Shown piece by piece: positions 52,701-61,365 of a stretch of DNA of 64,000 nt. The translations under genes and the position numbers were made by a program. Within the stretch, counting starts at the first letter, position 1, and the number at the start of each line of letters is the position of its first letter. A model generated the notes under the pieces. That model was not told the origin of the DNA. It made no database searches and worked only from the letters and a program-made list of their open reading frames with translations. The DNA is from Phytopseudomonas punonensis (GTDB taxonomy: Bacteria > Pseudomonadota > Gammaproteobacteria > Pseudomonadales > Pseudomonadaceae): assembly GCF_900142655.1 (NCBI RefSeq), contig NZ_FRBQ01000010.1:93612-157611 (forward strand), given 5' to 3'.

Positions 52701-53128
52701 ATCCGTTTAGCCAATTTAGCAAGGAGCGGGCCAGTATTTGTTCGTGCAGGAAATCGCGAGGCTTAACAGCGAGTTGGCAGTTCAGCCTGGCATCGCCTGG
52801 GCTACGCCCAGGCAGCGGATGTAACCGAATGAAGCAGACGTCACGCGTAACGCGCCATTGCTGGGCGTTTTGGTGGCATAGGTACAGCGCCTGTGAGTCA
52901 GACGCTAGGTGGGATGATGCGGCCGGCTTGCCCGAGCCTGCATGCAGTCAGCGCCGCCCGGCAGCGCGGGGCCATCAAGCATTGGTAAAATGATCGCATG
53001 GGCGATACCCATGCCGGCCCACAGCACTGCATTGCCCACAGGCATGACTGTTATGCACCACGATCATTTGACCCTCGCGGCGTGAGTGCATAGGGTGGCG
53101 ACCCGTTTTTCCAGACTCAAGGTTGCCC
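52701..53128. other. Intergenic region before the MFS gene
   Basis: About 430 bp without a credible gene. It has a hairpin GCCTGGGC-TAC-GCCCAGGC near 52795-52813. The inverted pair AAATGATCG (52988-52996) and CGATCATTT (53061-53069) lies 60-140 bp before the MFS gene. Confidence 0.5.
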
Positions 53129-54310
53129 ATGTCCGCTCGTTCCAAACTGCCGTTCACCATCTACCTGCTGGGCGCGACGATTTTCTCGCTGGTCACCGCC
53201 GAATTCATGGTCGCCGGCATGATGCCCGCCCTGGCCGCAGCGTTCTCGGTGAGCCTGGGCGAGGTCGGCAACCTGATCGCCTTCTATGCCCTCGGCATGG
53301 CGCTGGGTGGCCCACCTGTGACCCTTCTGCTGCTGGCGCGGGGCATCAGCAGCAAGCATGCGCTGGTCGGCCTATTGGCGGTTTACGTGCTGGCGGGCGC
53401 GCTGGCAGCGGCGGCGCCGAGCTACGCGATATTGGCGGTGGCGCGGATCATCATGGGCGTCTCCAGTGCCGCGTGTATCGGCCTATGCATGACCCTGTGT
53501 GCGGCGATGGTCGCTCGTGAAGATCGCGGCCGGGCGGTATCCGTGGTGCTCGCCGGCTTGATGCTGTCGCCGGTTGCTGGAGTGCCGATGACCGCTTGGA
53601 TCGAACAGCACCACGGCTGGCGTGCCAGCTCCTTGGCCGTCGTCGGCCTGGCGCTGATCTGCACCTTGCTGGCCGCCATGCGCCTGCCAACCGCCGGAGC
53701 CGGCGGTGAAGCCAAGCTCGGCCACCAGCTGAAAACCCTGCGCACCCGCCGTCTGTGGGGCGCCTACCTGACCAGCGGGCTGATCATCGGCGCCACCTTT
53801 GCGGCCTTCAGCTATTGCACGCCGATCCTGATCGAAGAGGTCGGCCTGGCGCCAGGTCAGGTCGCGCCGATGCTGGCGCTCTACGGTATTGCCAACCTGA
53901 TCGGCAACATGGTGGTGGGGCGCTTCGCCGACAGCCACACCTTTGGCGTATTGGGCCTGGGCCTGGCCATGATGGTGCTGCTGATGAGCGTTTTCGCTCT
54001 GGCGGGCGACCAGCTATGGCTCAACCTGAGCTGCTTTATCGCCATCGGCCTCACCGGCGTAGCGCTCAACCCGGCCATGGTCGCGCGGGTGATGAAGGCC
54101 GCCGAGCCTGGCGCGCTGGTCAACACTCTGCATACCTCGGTGATCACCGCTGGGCTGGCATTCGGCAGCTGGGCCGGTGGCGCGGCCATCGAAGCCGGCT
54201 TTGGGCTGCGTGCGCCGCTGTGGGTTGGCGCCGCCATCGCGCTGCTTGGCTTGCTCAGCGTGATTCGCCCATTCGCTGCCCGTCGCGTGGCGGCCAGTCC
54301 CTGCACCTGA
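53129..54310 (+). CDS. MFS transporter, AraJ-like drug/sugar exporter type
   Basis: A 393-residue inner-membrane protein with 12 predicted membrane segments. The first segments (FTIYLLGATIFSLVTAEFMVAGMMPALAAAFSVSLGEVGNLIAFYALGMALGGPPVTLLL) match the drug:proton antiporter DHA1 group that includes AraJ. The A-loop and the motif C-like VLAGLMLSPVAGVPMTAW are visible. The ATG at 53129 has AAGG upstream; TTG 53123 is possible. The substrate is unknown. It is monocistronic, with inverted repeats upstream that could be an operator. Confidence 0.9.
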   Translation: MSARSKLPFTIYLLGATIFSLVTAEFMVAGMMPALAAAFSVSLGEVGNLIAFYALGMALGGPPVTLLLLARGISSKHALVGLLAVYVLAGALAAAAPSYAILAVARIIMGVSSAACIGLCMTLCAAMVAREDRGRAVSVVLAGLMLSPVAGVPMTAWIEQHHGWRASSLAVVGLALICTLLAAMRLPTAGAGGEAKLGHQLKTLRTRRLWGAYLTSGLIIGATFAAFSYCTPILIEEVGLAPGQVAPMLALYGIANLIGNMVVGRFADSHTFGVLGLGLAMMVLLMSVFALAGDQLWLNLSCFIAIGLTGVALNPAMVARVMKAAEPGALVNTLHTSVITAGLAFGSWAGGAAIEAGFGLRAPLWVGAAIALLGLLSVIRPFAARRVAASPCT

Positions 54311-54472
54311 TCGCAATGCTCGATTAGCGCGTCGCCGGTACGCTGGGAATATGGTGGCGCGCTCACCGCATCGCCCCCCAAACTGCTCTCCGGCGGTTGC
54401 CTCACTCGCCATTGCCCGACAGAATCGCCCGCCGGCTCGGTCGAGCCCGCTAGTGTACTCATGAGGCTGTAG

Positions 54473-55183
54473 TTGAACGAACGCAAGTTATCCGCCCGCC
54501 TGGAGCGCGTCGCTGCCCAGGTGCCCGCCGGCGCGCGGCTGGCCGATATCGGCACCGACCACGGTTACCTGCTCGTCGCGCTGATGAACCGCGGCCTGAT
54601 CAGCGCCGCGGTGGCCGGTGAGGTCGCGCTCACGCCATGGCGCGCGGTCGAGCGCAGCGTTCGCGAGAATGACCTGGGGGAGCGCATCGCCGTGCGTCTG
54701 GCCGATGGTTTGGCCGCCATCGAGCCTGCCGACCGCATCGACGCCATCAGCTTTTGCGGCATGGGCGGCGAGACCATTCGCGACATCCTGGCGCGCGACA
54801 GGGCACGCCTCGGCGGCACCGAACGCTTGATCCTGCAACCCAACGGTGGCGAGCAGCCGCTGCGCCAATGGCTGATGGACAACGGCTACCGCATCCTTCA
54901 TGAGGAGCTGCTGCAGGAGAACCGCTTCTTCTATGAAATCATCGTCGCCGAGCCCGGCCAGCCGACGCGCTATAGCGAACGGGAGCTGTATTTCGGCCCG
55001 CAGCTGCTGCAGGCGCGCGACCCGGTGTTCGTCGCCAAATGGCGGCGCCTGCTGCGCCTCAAGCAGCAGACCCTGGCCGGCCAGGCTCGATCCAGCCAGG
55101 GCGTAGCCGAGGAAAAGCTGGAGCAGCAAGTGCGCTGGATCGCCGAGCTGCTCGCGGCGCACGACGGTTCTGCACAGGCCTGA
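54473..55183 (+). CDS. trmK: tRNA (adenine(22)-N1)-methyltransferase TrmK
   Basis: A 236-residue SAM-dependent enzyme that methylates A22 of tRNA. The SAM-binding opening VPAGARLADIGTDHGYLLVALMNRG and the conserved ISFCGMGGETIRDIL are characteristic. QPNGGEQPLRQWLMDNGYRILHEELLQENRFFYEIIVAEPG is also typical. The start is TTG at 54473 with GAGG upstream, giving MNERKLSARLERV. It is a lone gene between the MFS gene and the convergent ABC operon. Confidence 0.92.
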   Translation: MNERKLSARLERVAAQVPAGARLADIGTDHGYLLVALMNRGLISAAVAGEVALTPWRAVERSVRENDLGERIAVRLADGLAAIEPADRIDAISFCGMGGETIRDILARDRARLGGTERLILQPNGGEQPLRQWLMDNGYRILHEELLQENRFFYEIIVAEPGQPTRYSERELYFGPQLLQARDPVFVAKWRRLLRLKQQTLAGQARSSQGVAEEKLEQQVRWIAELLAAHDGSAQA

Positions 55184-55207
55184 AGTGGCCGTGCAAAACC
55201 ATGCCGG

Positions 55208-56605
55208 TCAGTGCCCCAGGCGAATGCGCTGATCCGCTACCGCCTCGATCAGCGCCTCGTCGTGGCTGACCAGCAGCACCGCGGTGCGCCGTTCGCGGGC
55301 GGTTTCCACCAGCAGCTCGATCATCTCCTGCTGGGTAATCAGGTCGAGGCGCGAGCTGGGTTCGTCGGCGAAGATGAACACCGGGTCGAGCAGCAGCACG
55401 CGCAGCAGCGAAAAGCGCTGCAGCTCGCCACCGGAGACGTTGCCGGGCAGGCGGTCGAGCAGGCCGCGGTCGAGACGCAGGCGCGCCAGCAGAGCGTCGA
55501 TACGGCTGGCATCGAGGCGATGCAGCTTGACCAGATCAGCCAGGCAGCGGCCCAGGGTGACGGTTGGCGGGAAGGCCGCCACCGGGTCCTGATAGAGCTT
55601 CTGGAAGGCTACGCGCGGCGCGTTGCGCTGCTTGCCCACGCTACCGCTGCGCGCCTGCATCAGGCCAAGGATGACGTCGCCCAGGGTCGACTTGCCGCAG
55701 CCCGAGGGGCCGGTCACGCCGACCACCTCGCCAGGGCGCGCGTCGAACGACAACCCTTCGAACAGCACGCGGTCGCCGCGCTCCACGGCCAGGTTGCGCA
55801 CCTGCACCACGGGCTCGCCGCTCGGCACTGACGGCTCACGGCGCGGCCAGCGCGACGGATCGGCAGCGAGTAGCCGGCGGGTGTATTCGTGGGTCGGCGC
55901 ATCGAGCACCTGCGTGGCGCTGCCGCTCTCGATGACCTGGCCCTTGAGCATGATCATCACCTCGCCGCCTAGCCGACGTGCCACCTCGATGTCGTGGGTG
56001 ATGATCAGCAGCGTGCCGCCATCGGCGATGCCCGCCTGCAGCAGGTTGATCACCTCGCCGATACGCGCGCTGTCGAGGCCCTTGGTGGGCTCGTCGGCGA
56101 TCATCACCTTGGCGCCGCCGGCGTGTGTAGCGGCGAAGGCCAGGCGCTGGGCCATGCCGCCGGAGAGCTGGAAGGGAAACTTCGCCTCGGCCTGTTCGAT
56201 GCCCAACTGCGTCAGATCCTGGCGGCTTTGCTGACGGGATTCTTGAGCGCTTTTGCCGACCACGTAGCGGTAGGTTTCCGCCACCTGGTCGATGGCACGC
56301 ATGGTCGGATCCAGGCTCAGCCAGGGTTCCTGTGGCAGCACGGCGAGCTCGCGGCCCCAGGCGGCACGCCGGCCGCTGGCCTGGCCTTGTTCGCGCAGGC
56401 CGCCGGCCAGTTCGATCTCGCCGTGGGCCGAGAGGCCCGCTGGCAGGTTGCCGACGATGCCCTGGGCGAACAGGCTCTTGCCCGAGCCGGTCTCGCCGAT
56501 GATGGTCAACACCTTGCCCGGCCACAGATCGACGGACAGCGGTTCGACCAGTTGCGCCGTGGCAGTGCGGATGGCCAGGGAGCGGGTGCTCAGCAGTGGT
56601 TTCAT
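55208..56605 (-). CDS. Fused double-ATPase ABC subunit of a peptide/nickel-type importer
   Basis: A 465-residue protein with two complete ATPase halves in one chain, equal to DppD+DppF or NikD+NikE. Half 1: Walker A GETGSGKS (37-44), signature LSGGMAQ (147-153), DEPTKGLD. Half 2: Walker A GPSGCGKS (299-306), signature VSGGELQ (390-396), DEPSSRLD. The halves are shorter than usual and lack the long C-terminal oligopeptide-loader tails. The ATG at 56605 overlaps the upstream permease stop (ATGA); a long in-frame extension upstream lies inside that permease gene and is rejected. It is the last gene of the operon. Confidence 0.93.
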   Translation of the reverse strand: MKPLLSTRSLAIRTATAQLVEPLSVDLWPGKVLTIIGETGSGKSLFAQGIVGNLPAGLSAHGEIELAGGLREQGQASGRRAAWGRELAVLPQEPWLSLDPTMRAIDQVAETYRYVVGKSAQESRQQSRQDLTQLGIEQAEAKFPFQLSGGMAQRLAFAATHAGGAKVMIADEPTKGLDSARIGEVINLLQAGIADGGTLLIITHDIEVARRLGGEVMIMLKGQVIESGSATQVLDAPTHEYTRRLLAADPSRWPRREPSVPSGEPVVQVRNLAVERGDRVLFEGLSFDARPGEVVGVTGPSGCGKSTLGDVILGLMQARSGSVGKQRNAPRVAFQKLYQDPVAAFPPTVTLGRCLADLVKLHRLDASRIDALLARLRLDRGLLDRLPGNVSGGELQRFSLLRVLLLDPVFIFADEPSSRLDLITQQEMIELLVETARERRTAVLLVSHDEALIEAVADQRIRLGH

Positions 56606-57423
56606 GGCTTGCGCCCCCCGGCAATCAGCAGCAGTGACAGAACGATCAGGAAAATCACGGTGATCGGCAGGGCGATCACCGACGGCGCTTCGGCGAAGTA
56701 CGGCAGCAGCTCGGTGATCATCAGCCCCAGCTCGGCGGTGGGCGGCTTGACCCCCACGCTGACGAAGCCCAGGGCGGCGATGGCCATGATCGCCGCGGCC
56801 GCGCCAAAGGCGCCGATGGTCATCAGCGTTGGTGCCAGCTCCGGCCACAGGTGACGACGGATGATGTACGCCGGGCCGAAACCGAGCAGCTGCGAGGCTG
56901 CTACCGCCGGCGAGGCCAGTACGGTGCGCGCCAGGGCGCGGGTCATGCGGAAGTATTCGATCCACAGCACCAGCGCCACTGCGCCATACAGGGCAAGGAA
57001 CGAACCGGGGTAGATGGCCACGATCAGCAGTACTAGCAGTAGGCCGGGCAGGGCCAGAAACATCTCGGCCAGCAGCCCAAGACCCTTGTCGACCCAGCCG
57101 CCTTTCCACGCCGCCAGGATGCCCAGCAGTACGCCGGGAATGGCCGCGGTGGCGACGCTGACCAGCGCCAGGCCCAGGGACAGGCGCACCGCAGCGGCCA
57201 AGCGCGCGAGCATGTCGCGGCCCAGGTGATCGGTGCCCAGCGGGTGGGCGCTGCTCACGCCAGCGAGAATCGCGCTGTAGTCCTGCCTGGCGATATCCAC
57301 GTCCCAGAAAAACGGTACGCAGATGGCGAAGGCGACCAGCGCCGCGAGCAGGGCGAGGCCGATGAAACGAACGGTCGAGCGCGATACGGGTGCCGCTTCG
57401 GCGATGGCGATTTCCAGGCTCAT
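56602..57423 (-). CDS. ABC permease, DppC/NikC type
   Basis: A 273-residue permease with an N-terminal membrane segment (FIGLALLAALVAFAICVPFFW) and five more. The DppC pattern AHPLGTDHLGRDMLARLAAAVRLSLGLALVSVA is clear, as is a C-terminal permease loop (AVAASQLLGFGPAYIIRRHLWPELAP). It forms the channel with the DppB-like protein upstream. It overlaps both neighbours by 4 bp. Confidence 0.94.
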   Translation of the reverse strand: MSLEIAIAEAAPVSRSTVRFIGLALLAALVAFAICVPFFWDVDIARQDYSAILAGVSSAHPLGTDHLGRDMLARLAAAVRLSLGLALVSVATAAIPGVLLGILAAWKGGWVDKGLGLLAEMFLALPGLLLVLLIVAIYPGSFLALYGAVALVLWIEYFRMTRALARTVLASPAVAASQLLGFGPAYIIRRHLWPELAPTLMTIGAFGAAAAIMAIAALGFVSVGVKPPTAELGLMITELLPYFAEAPSVIALPITVIFLIVLSLLLIAGGRKP

Positions 57424-58355
57424 GCGGTCCTCCGGCGCGGGTCGATCAGGTGGTTGAGCAGGTCCACCACGGTATTGAGCAGCACGAACATCAGCCCCAT
57501 GGCCAATGCGCTGCCCTGCACCATGGGCACGTCACGCTGGACGATGGCGTGCACCAAGCCGTGGCCGATGCCCGGCCAGGCGAACAGGGTCTCGACCACC
57601 ACCACGCCTTCGATCAGGTACACCAGCTGCACGCCGAGATAGGTCACCACCGGTACGCCGATATTGCGCAGGCCATGGCGCATAAATACCTGGGTGCCGC
57701 TGAGGCCCTTGAGGCGGCCGAAAGCGAAGTAGGCGGACGACGCCACCGCTACGGTGGCGTCCCGCGCCACGCGGGAAGACACCGCCGCCAGACCCAGTGC
57801 CAGGGTCAGCGTCGGCAGGATGGTATGGGGGAGGCTGCCATGGCCGGCCGACGGCAGCACCATCAGCCACACCGAAAAGATCAGCACCAGAATCACCCCG
57901 AGTACGAAGTGCGGAATGGCGCGGGTGAGCGTGCTGAGCAGCAGCAAACCACGGTCCAGCATGCCGCCCGGGCGCAGCCCGGCGATCACCCCGAGCGGCG
58001 GGCCGATCACAAAGGACAGCAGCACGGCACCAACCGCCAAGCGCACGGAGCTGCCCAGTTCGTGGGCGACCATGTCCATGACTGGCCGGCCGGTGACCAG
58101 CGAGTTACCGAGGTCAAGGGTCAACAGGTCGCCAATCCACGCGGTAAAGCGCCACAGCACCGGCTGATCCAGGCCCAGTTCGGCGCGCACCGCCTCGGCC
58201 GCCGCGCTGTTGACCATGTCGTAACCATAGCGCCCGGCGGCGATGCGATAGGCCGCATCACCGGGCAGCAGGCTCATCAGCAGGAAGGTCAGCGCGCCGA
58301 TCAGCACGGCGACCATCACCGCCTGCAGCAGGCGAAAGCCCAGCAACCGCATCAT
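57420..58355 (-). CDS. ABC permease, DppB/NikB type
   Basis: A 311-residue permease beginning MMRLLGFRLLQAVMVAVLIG with about six membrane segments. LTFLLMSLLPGDAAYRIAAGRYG and GLDQPVLWRFTAWIGDLLTLDLGNSLVTGRPV are the DppB hallmarks. ATGs at 58355 and 58352 are both possible next to the stop of the binding-protein gene (TGA at 58354-58352). It works with the DppC-like permease. Confidence 0.93.
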   Translation of the reverse strand: MMRLLGFRLLQAVMVAVLIGALTFLLMSLLPGDAAYRIAAGRYGYDMVNSAAAEAVRAELGLDQPVLWRFTAWIGDLLTLDLGNSLVTGRPVMDMVAHELGSSVRLAVGAVLLSFVIGPPLGVIAGLRPGGMLDRGLLLLSTLTRAIPHFVLGVILVLIFSVWLMVLPSAGHGSLPHTILPTLTLALGLAAVSSRVARDATVAVASSAYFAFGRLKGLSGTQVFMRHGLRNIGVPVVTYLGVQLVYLIEGVVVVETLFAWPGIGHGLVHAIVQRDVPMVQGSALAMGLMFVLLNTVVDLLNHLIDPRRRTA

Positions 58356-59893
58356 GGACGCCACCGCATGTCGCTCAGGCCAAAGGTGCGCTCGAACGGA
58401 TCGATGAACGCGCCTTCGACCTGTTGGGACACGGCGATGGACTGGCGGTACCAGGCGATGGGAATCAGCGGCAGATCGTTCTGCACCAGCGCCATCAGCT
58501 TGTTGCGCAGTTGCTGTTGCGCGGCCGGGTCATCGCTGGCCAGCAGTGCGCTCAGGGTCTGCTCGAACTGCGGGTTGTTCCAGCCCAGCGGGCCCCACTC
58601 GGCGCCGCCGTTGCCGAAGTCGGCCATCAGGGTCAGCAGCGGGTCGGGCACCAGGGCGTAGTTGCGCCCGTACAGGGCCAGTTGCAGGGTGCCGTCGTTG
58701 TGGGCGGCAGGGATGGCACTGGCGTTGGTCACCGCGACCTCCACGTCCACACCCACTTCGCGCAGCTGCGCCTGCAGGGCGGTGGCGATCAGCGGCAGTT
58801 CCGGGCGGTCGGAGTAGGTGAGCAGCTTGAGCTGCAGGCGCTGGCCGTCCTTTTCCAGAATGCCGTCGGCAGCCGGCGCCCAGCCCTGGGCCTTGAGCAG
58901 GTCACGGGCCGCCTGCGGGTCGTACTTCAGCGGCGGCAGGCTGGCGTCGTGCCAGGCCGGCACGCTGCCGGCGAACATCTGTGTCGCGCCGGTGCCCGGG
59001 GCGCGCAGCACGGCAGCGGTGATGCCCTCACGGTTGATCGCCAGGCTCAGGGCGCGGCGCACCTCGATCGGCGCGGTTGCGCCGCTGCCGGCATTCGCTG
59101 CCAGCACCAGCACCCGCGGCACTGGGCCCATCAGCACCTGCACATTGGGGTTGCGCTGCAGGCGCGCGATGCTCGGTGGGTCGAGCTGGAACACCAGCTC
59201 GGCGCCACCGCTCTCGGCCATCAGCGAGCGGGTTTCGCCACGCCCGGCGCCCAGGTAGGTGGCCTTTTCGATGCTCGGCTTCTCACCCCAGTAATCCGCG
59301 AAACGCTCGGCCGCCAACCGCTGCGGTGGCTCCAGCAAGGTCAGCCGATAAGGCCCGGTGGCGATGATCTGTTTGACATTGCCCTCGGCATCGTAAGCCG
59401 CGCTGGCCAGGATATTGGTGGACGAGTGAGCCAGCAGTGCGGCGAGTGGCTTGAAGGGCTTGCTCAGGGCAATCACCACGTCGTTGCCCTTGGTGCTGAT
59501 CGCGGTGATCGGCGCGTCGCGCAGCATGCCGGGCTTCTTGCGCGCCGCCTCCAGGGCGTGGGCGGCGACCGCCGCGGTAAGCTCACTGCCATCATGAAAC
59601 TTCACGCCCTGGCGGATCGACAGCGTCCACTGCTTGCCGTCGTCCGATACGCTCCAGCGCTCGGCCAGGGCCGGCAGCGGCTGGCCCTTGGCGTCGGCTT
59701 CGAGCAGGGTTTCGGTGATCTGCATGCGCTGGAAGATGAACCCGGAGATCGCCGGATCCAGCCCGCCGATCTCGAATGGCGCGACCACGTCGAATACGCG
59801 GTCTTCGGCGGCGACAGGGTTTGCGGTCAGCGTCAGCCAGGTGGCAAAGGCGCCGGCGAGCAGTGAAAGGCGAGGGCGGTTCCTGAGAAGCAT
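58352..59893 (-). CDS. Family 5 solute-binding protein (peptide/nickel/metallophore)
   Basis: A 513-residue periplasmic binding protein of the DppA/NikA family. The signal peptide is RPRLSLLAGAFATWLTLTAN, cleaved near VAA before EDRVFDVV. Family blocks are PALAERWSVSDDGKQWTLSIRQGVKFHDGSELTA and PIEVRRALSLAINREGITAAVL. The ligand could be a peptide, nickel or a metal-loaded opine; an AATGTTAT-type Zur-box-like site in its promoter favours metal or metallophore uptake. It is the first gene of a four-gene operon ending in the fused ATPase. Confidence 0.92.
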   Translation of the reverse strand: MLLRNRPRLSLLAGAFATWLTLTANPVAAEDRVFDVVAPFEIGGLDPAISGFIFQRMQITETLLEADAKGQPLPALAERWSVSDDGKQWTLSIRQGVKFHDGSELTAAVAAHALEAARKKPGMLRDAPITAISTKGNDVVIALSKPFKPLAALLAHSSTNILASAAYDAEGNVKQIIATGPYRLTLLEPPQRLAAERFADYWGEKPSIEKATYLGAGRGETRSLMAESGGAELVFQLDPPSIARLQRNPNVQVLMGPVPRVLVLAANAGSGATAPIEVRRALSLAINREGITAAVLRAPGTGATQMFAGSVPAWHDASLPPLKYDPQAARDLLKAQGWAPAADGILEKDGQRLQLKLLTYSDRPELPLIATALQAQLREVGVDVEVAVTNASAIPAAHNDGTLQLALYGRNYALVPDPLLTLMADFGNGGAEWGPLGWNNPQFEQTLSALLASDDPAAQQQLRNKLMALVQNDLPLIPIAWYRQSIAVSQQVEGAFIDPFERTFGLSDMRWRP

Positions 59894-59974
59894 GGGCTAA
59901 TCCTTGGCGAGTCCGATTGACGGGCAGGAGCCAGCGCCGCACTGCCCGGTGTAAAAATGGCCGGACAATATAGT

Positions 59975-59993
59975 AATGTTATGTTGTATCGTC
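59975..59993. promoter_or_regulatory. Zur-box-like sequence upstream of the ABC importer
   Basis: AATGTTATGTTGTATCGTC matches the gamma-proteobacterial zinc-regulator consensus AATGTTATANTATAACATT at 13 of 18 defined positions, including the entire left half. It lies 82-100 bp before the binding-protein start, close to TACTAT, a possible -10 on the minus strand. The match is observed; regulation is inferred. Confidence 0.5.
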
Positions 59994-60033
59994 TAGCGGC
60001 GATTGCTGTATCGCTGCTGGGAAACCGGTCACC

Positions 60034-60936
60034 TCAGGGCAGGTCGCGATCCAGCAGGCAGTCGATGAATGCGCTCAGTGCTGCGGGGCGGTATTGCCGG
60101 TTCGGGTAATAGAGGAACAGTCCCGGGCGCGAGATCGACCAATCGGCGAGCACCTGTACCAGCCGCCCCTGGGCCAGCAACTCGCCCACGCCTTCGCGCT
60201 CGAAGTGGTAGGCGATGCCGAGGCCCTGCAGGGCGGCAGCGATGCCGATATCCGGGTGGTTGGTGATTACGGGGCCATCCACCGCGACCTCCAGCGGATG
60301 CCCGCGCTCCTGAAATTCCCAGCGATAGGGCCTTCCATCCATCTGTAGGCGCCAGTTGATGCAGGCGTGATGCTGCAACTCGGCAGGAGTCTTCGGCGTG
60401 CCCCGGCGGGCGAGGTAGTCGGGAGATGCCACCGCGATCATGTTCAGGTCGGGGGTGAGGCGCACGGCCACCACGTCCTTCTCGAGCCGACCGCCGACAC
60501 GGATGCCGGCGTCGAAACGGCCACGCACGATATCGGCCAGTGCGTCGTCGACCACGATGTCGAGCAGCACATTCGGGTGGGCCTGATGGAAGCGCGCCAG
60601 CCGCGGCGCAATCAGGGTTCTGGCGGCGATGCCGGGGGTGTTGATGCGCAGCGTGCCACCGAGTTGGCCGGTCGCTTCACTGGCTTCGGCGACCGCAACA
60701 GCCATTTCCTGAAACAACGGGGCGACACGCCGATAGAGCCGCTCGCCGTGGGCCGATGGCGCAACGCTGCGGGTCGTGCGATTGAGCAGGCGCACGCCAA
60801 GGCGCGCTTCGAGCTGCCGAATGGTCTGGCTCAGCGCCGAGGGCGAGAGCCCCAGATACTCGGCCGCGCGGGCGAAGCTCTGGCGCTCGACGATGGCCAC
60901 GAAGGCTTTCAGCTCGGCAAATTCCGATCCACGCAT
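60034..60936 (-). CDS. LysR family regulator
   Basis: A 300-residue LysR-type regulator. The N-terminal helix-turn-helix is FVAIVERQSFARAAEYLGLSPSALSQTIRQLEARLGVRLLNRTTRSV, of the CrgA/aaeR-like branch (RLLNRTTRSV). The effector domain follows. It is divergent from the SnoaL/SDR pair across 102 bp and likely regulates it. The ATG is at 60936. Confidence 0.93.
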   Translation of the reverse strand: MRGSEFAELKAFVAIVERQSFARAAEYLGLSPSALSQTIRQLEARLGVRLLNRTTRSVAPSAHGERLYRRVAPLFQEMAVAVAEASEATGQLGGTLRINTPGIAARTLIAPRLARFHQAHPNVLLDIVVDDALADIVRGRFDAGIRVGGRLEKDVVAVRLTPDLNMIAVASPDYLARRGTPKTPAELQHHACINWRLQMDGRPYRWEFQERGHPLEVAVDGPVITNHPDIGIAAALQGLGIAYHFEREGVGELLAQGRLVQVLADWSISRPGLFLYYPNRQYRPAALSAFIDCLLDRDLP

Positions 60937-61038
60937 TATGTGCTTTTCTCTACATAGCCAATGCGGATTCTAGGCGATTCATTTAATGCTGTCCGCTGCG
61001 CATCCTAGGGCCGTCACTGATCCCATGGAGCCGACAGC

Positions 61039-61365
61039 ATGTCTACCCTGAACCTCCCCGAACCCATCGCAGCCTACTTCGCCGCTGAGCACAATCCCGC
61101 TGCCCTGGCGAATTGCTTCACGCCGCACGCGGTCATGACCGACTTCGGTCACCGCTACGCGGGCATAGATGCCATCAAGGCCTTCGTGGCCGAGGTATCG
61201 GCCAAGTACAGCGCCACCAGCGAGCCCATCGCCATCGACCGGGAGGACGGCTGCCAGCTCGTGCGCACCCGAGTCACCGGCAACTTTCCGGGCAGCCCGA
61301 CCGTGCTGTTGTACCGCTTTCGTCTCGAACGCGGCCTGATCGCATCGCTGGAGATCACGGCATGA
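61039..61365 (+). CDS. SnoaL-like (NTF2-fold) protein
   Basis: A 108-residue single-domain NTF2-like protein: EPIAAYFAAEHNPAALANCFTPHAVMTDFGHRYAGIDAIKAFVAEV. SnoaL-like proteins include ketosteroid-isomerase-type enzymes, polyketide cyclases and binding proteins. The TGA overlaps the next gene's ATG (ATGA), so it is coupled to the SDR. The substrate is unknown. Confidence 0.88.
   Translation: MSTLNLPEPIAAYFAAEHNPAALANCFTPHAVMTDFGHRYAGIDAIKAFVAEVSAKYSATSEPIAIDREDGCQLVRTRVTGNFPGSPTVLLYRFRLERGLIASLEITA

Noticed and set aside
56606..57109. N-terminal extension of the fused ATPase
   Set aside because: The added residues are an out-of-frame reading of the DppC-like permease gene; the ATG at 56605 in an ATGA overlap is the natural start.
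57390..58661. 423-codon open frame on the plus strand opposite the ABC permeases
   Set aside because: It lies antisense to two well-supported permease genes and has low-complexity His/Gln/Arg-rich composition.
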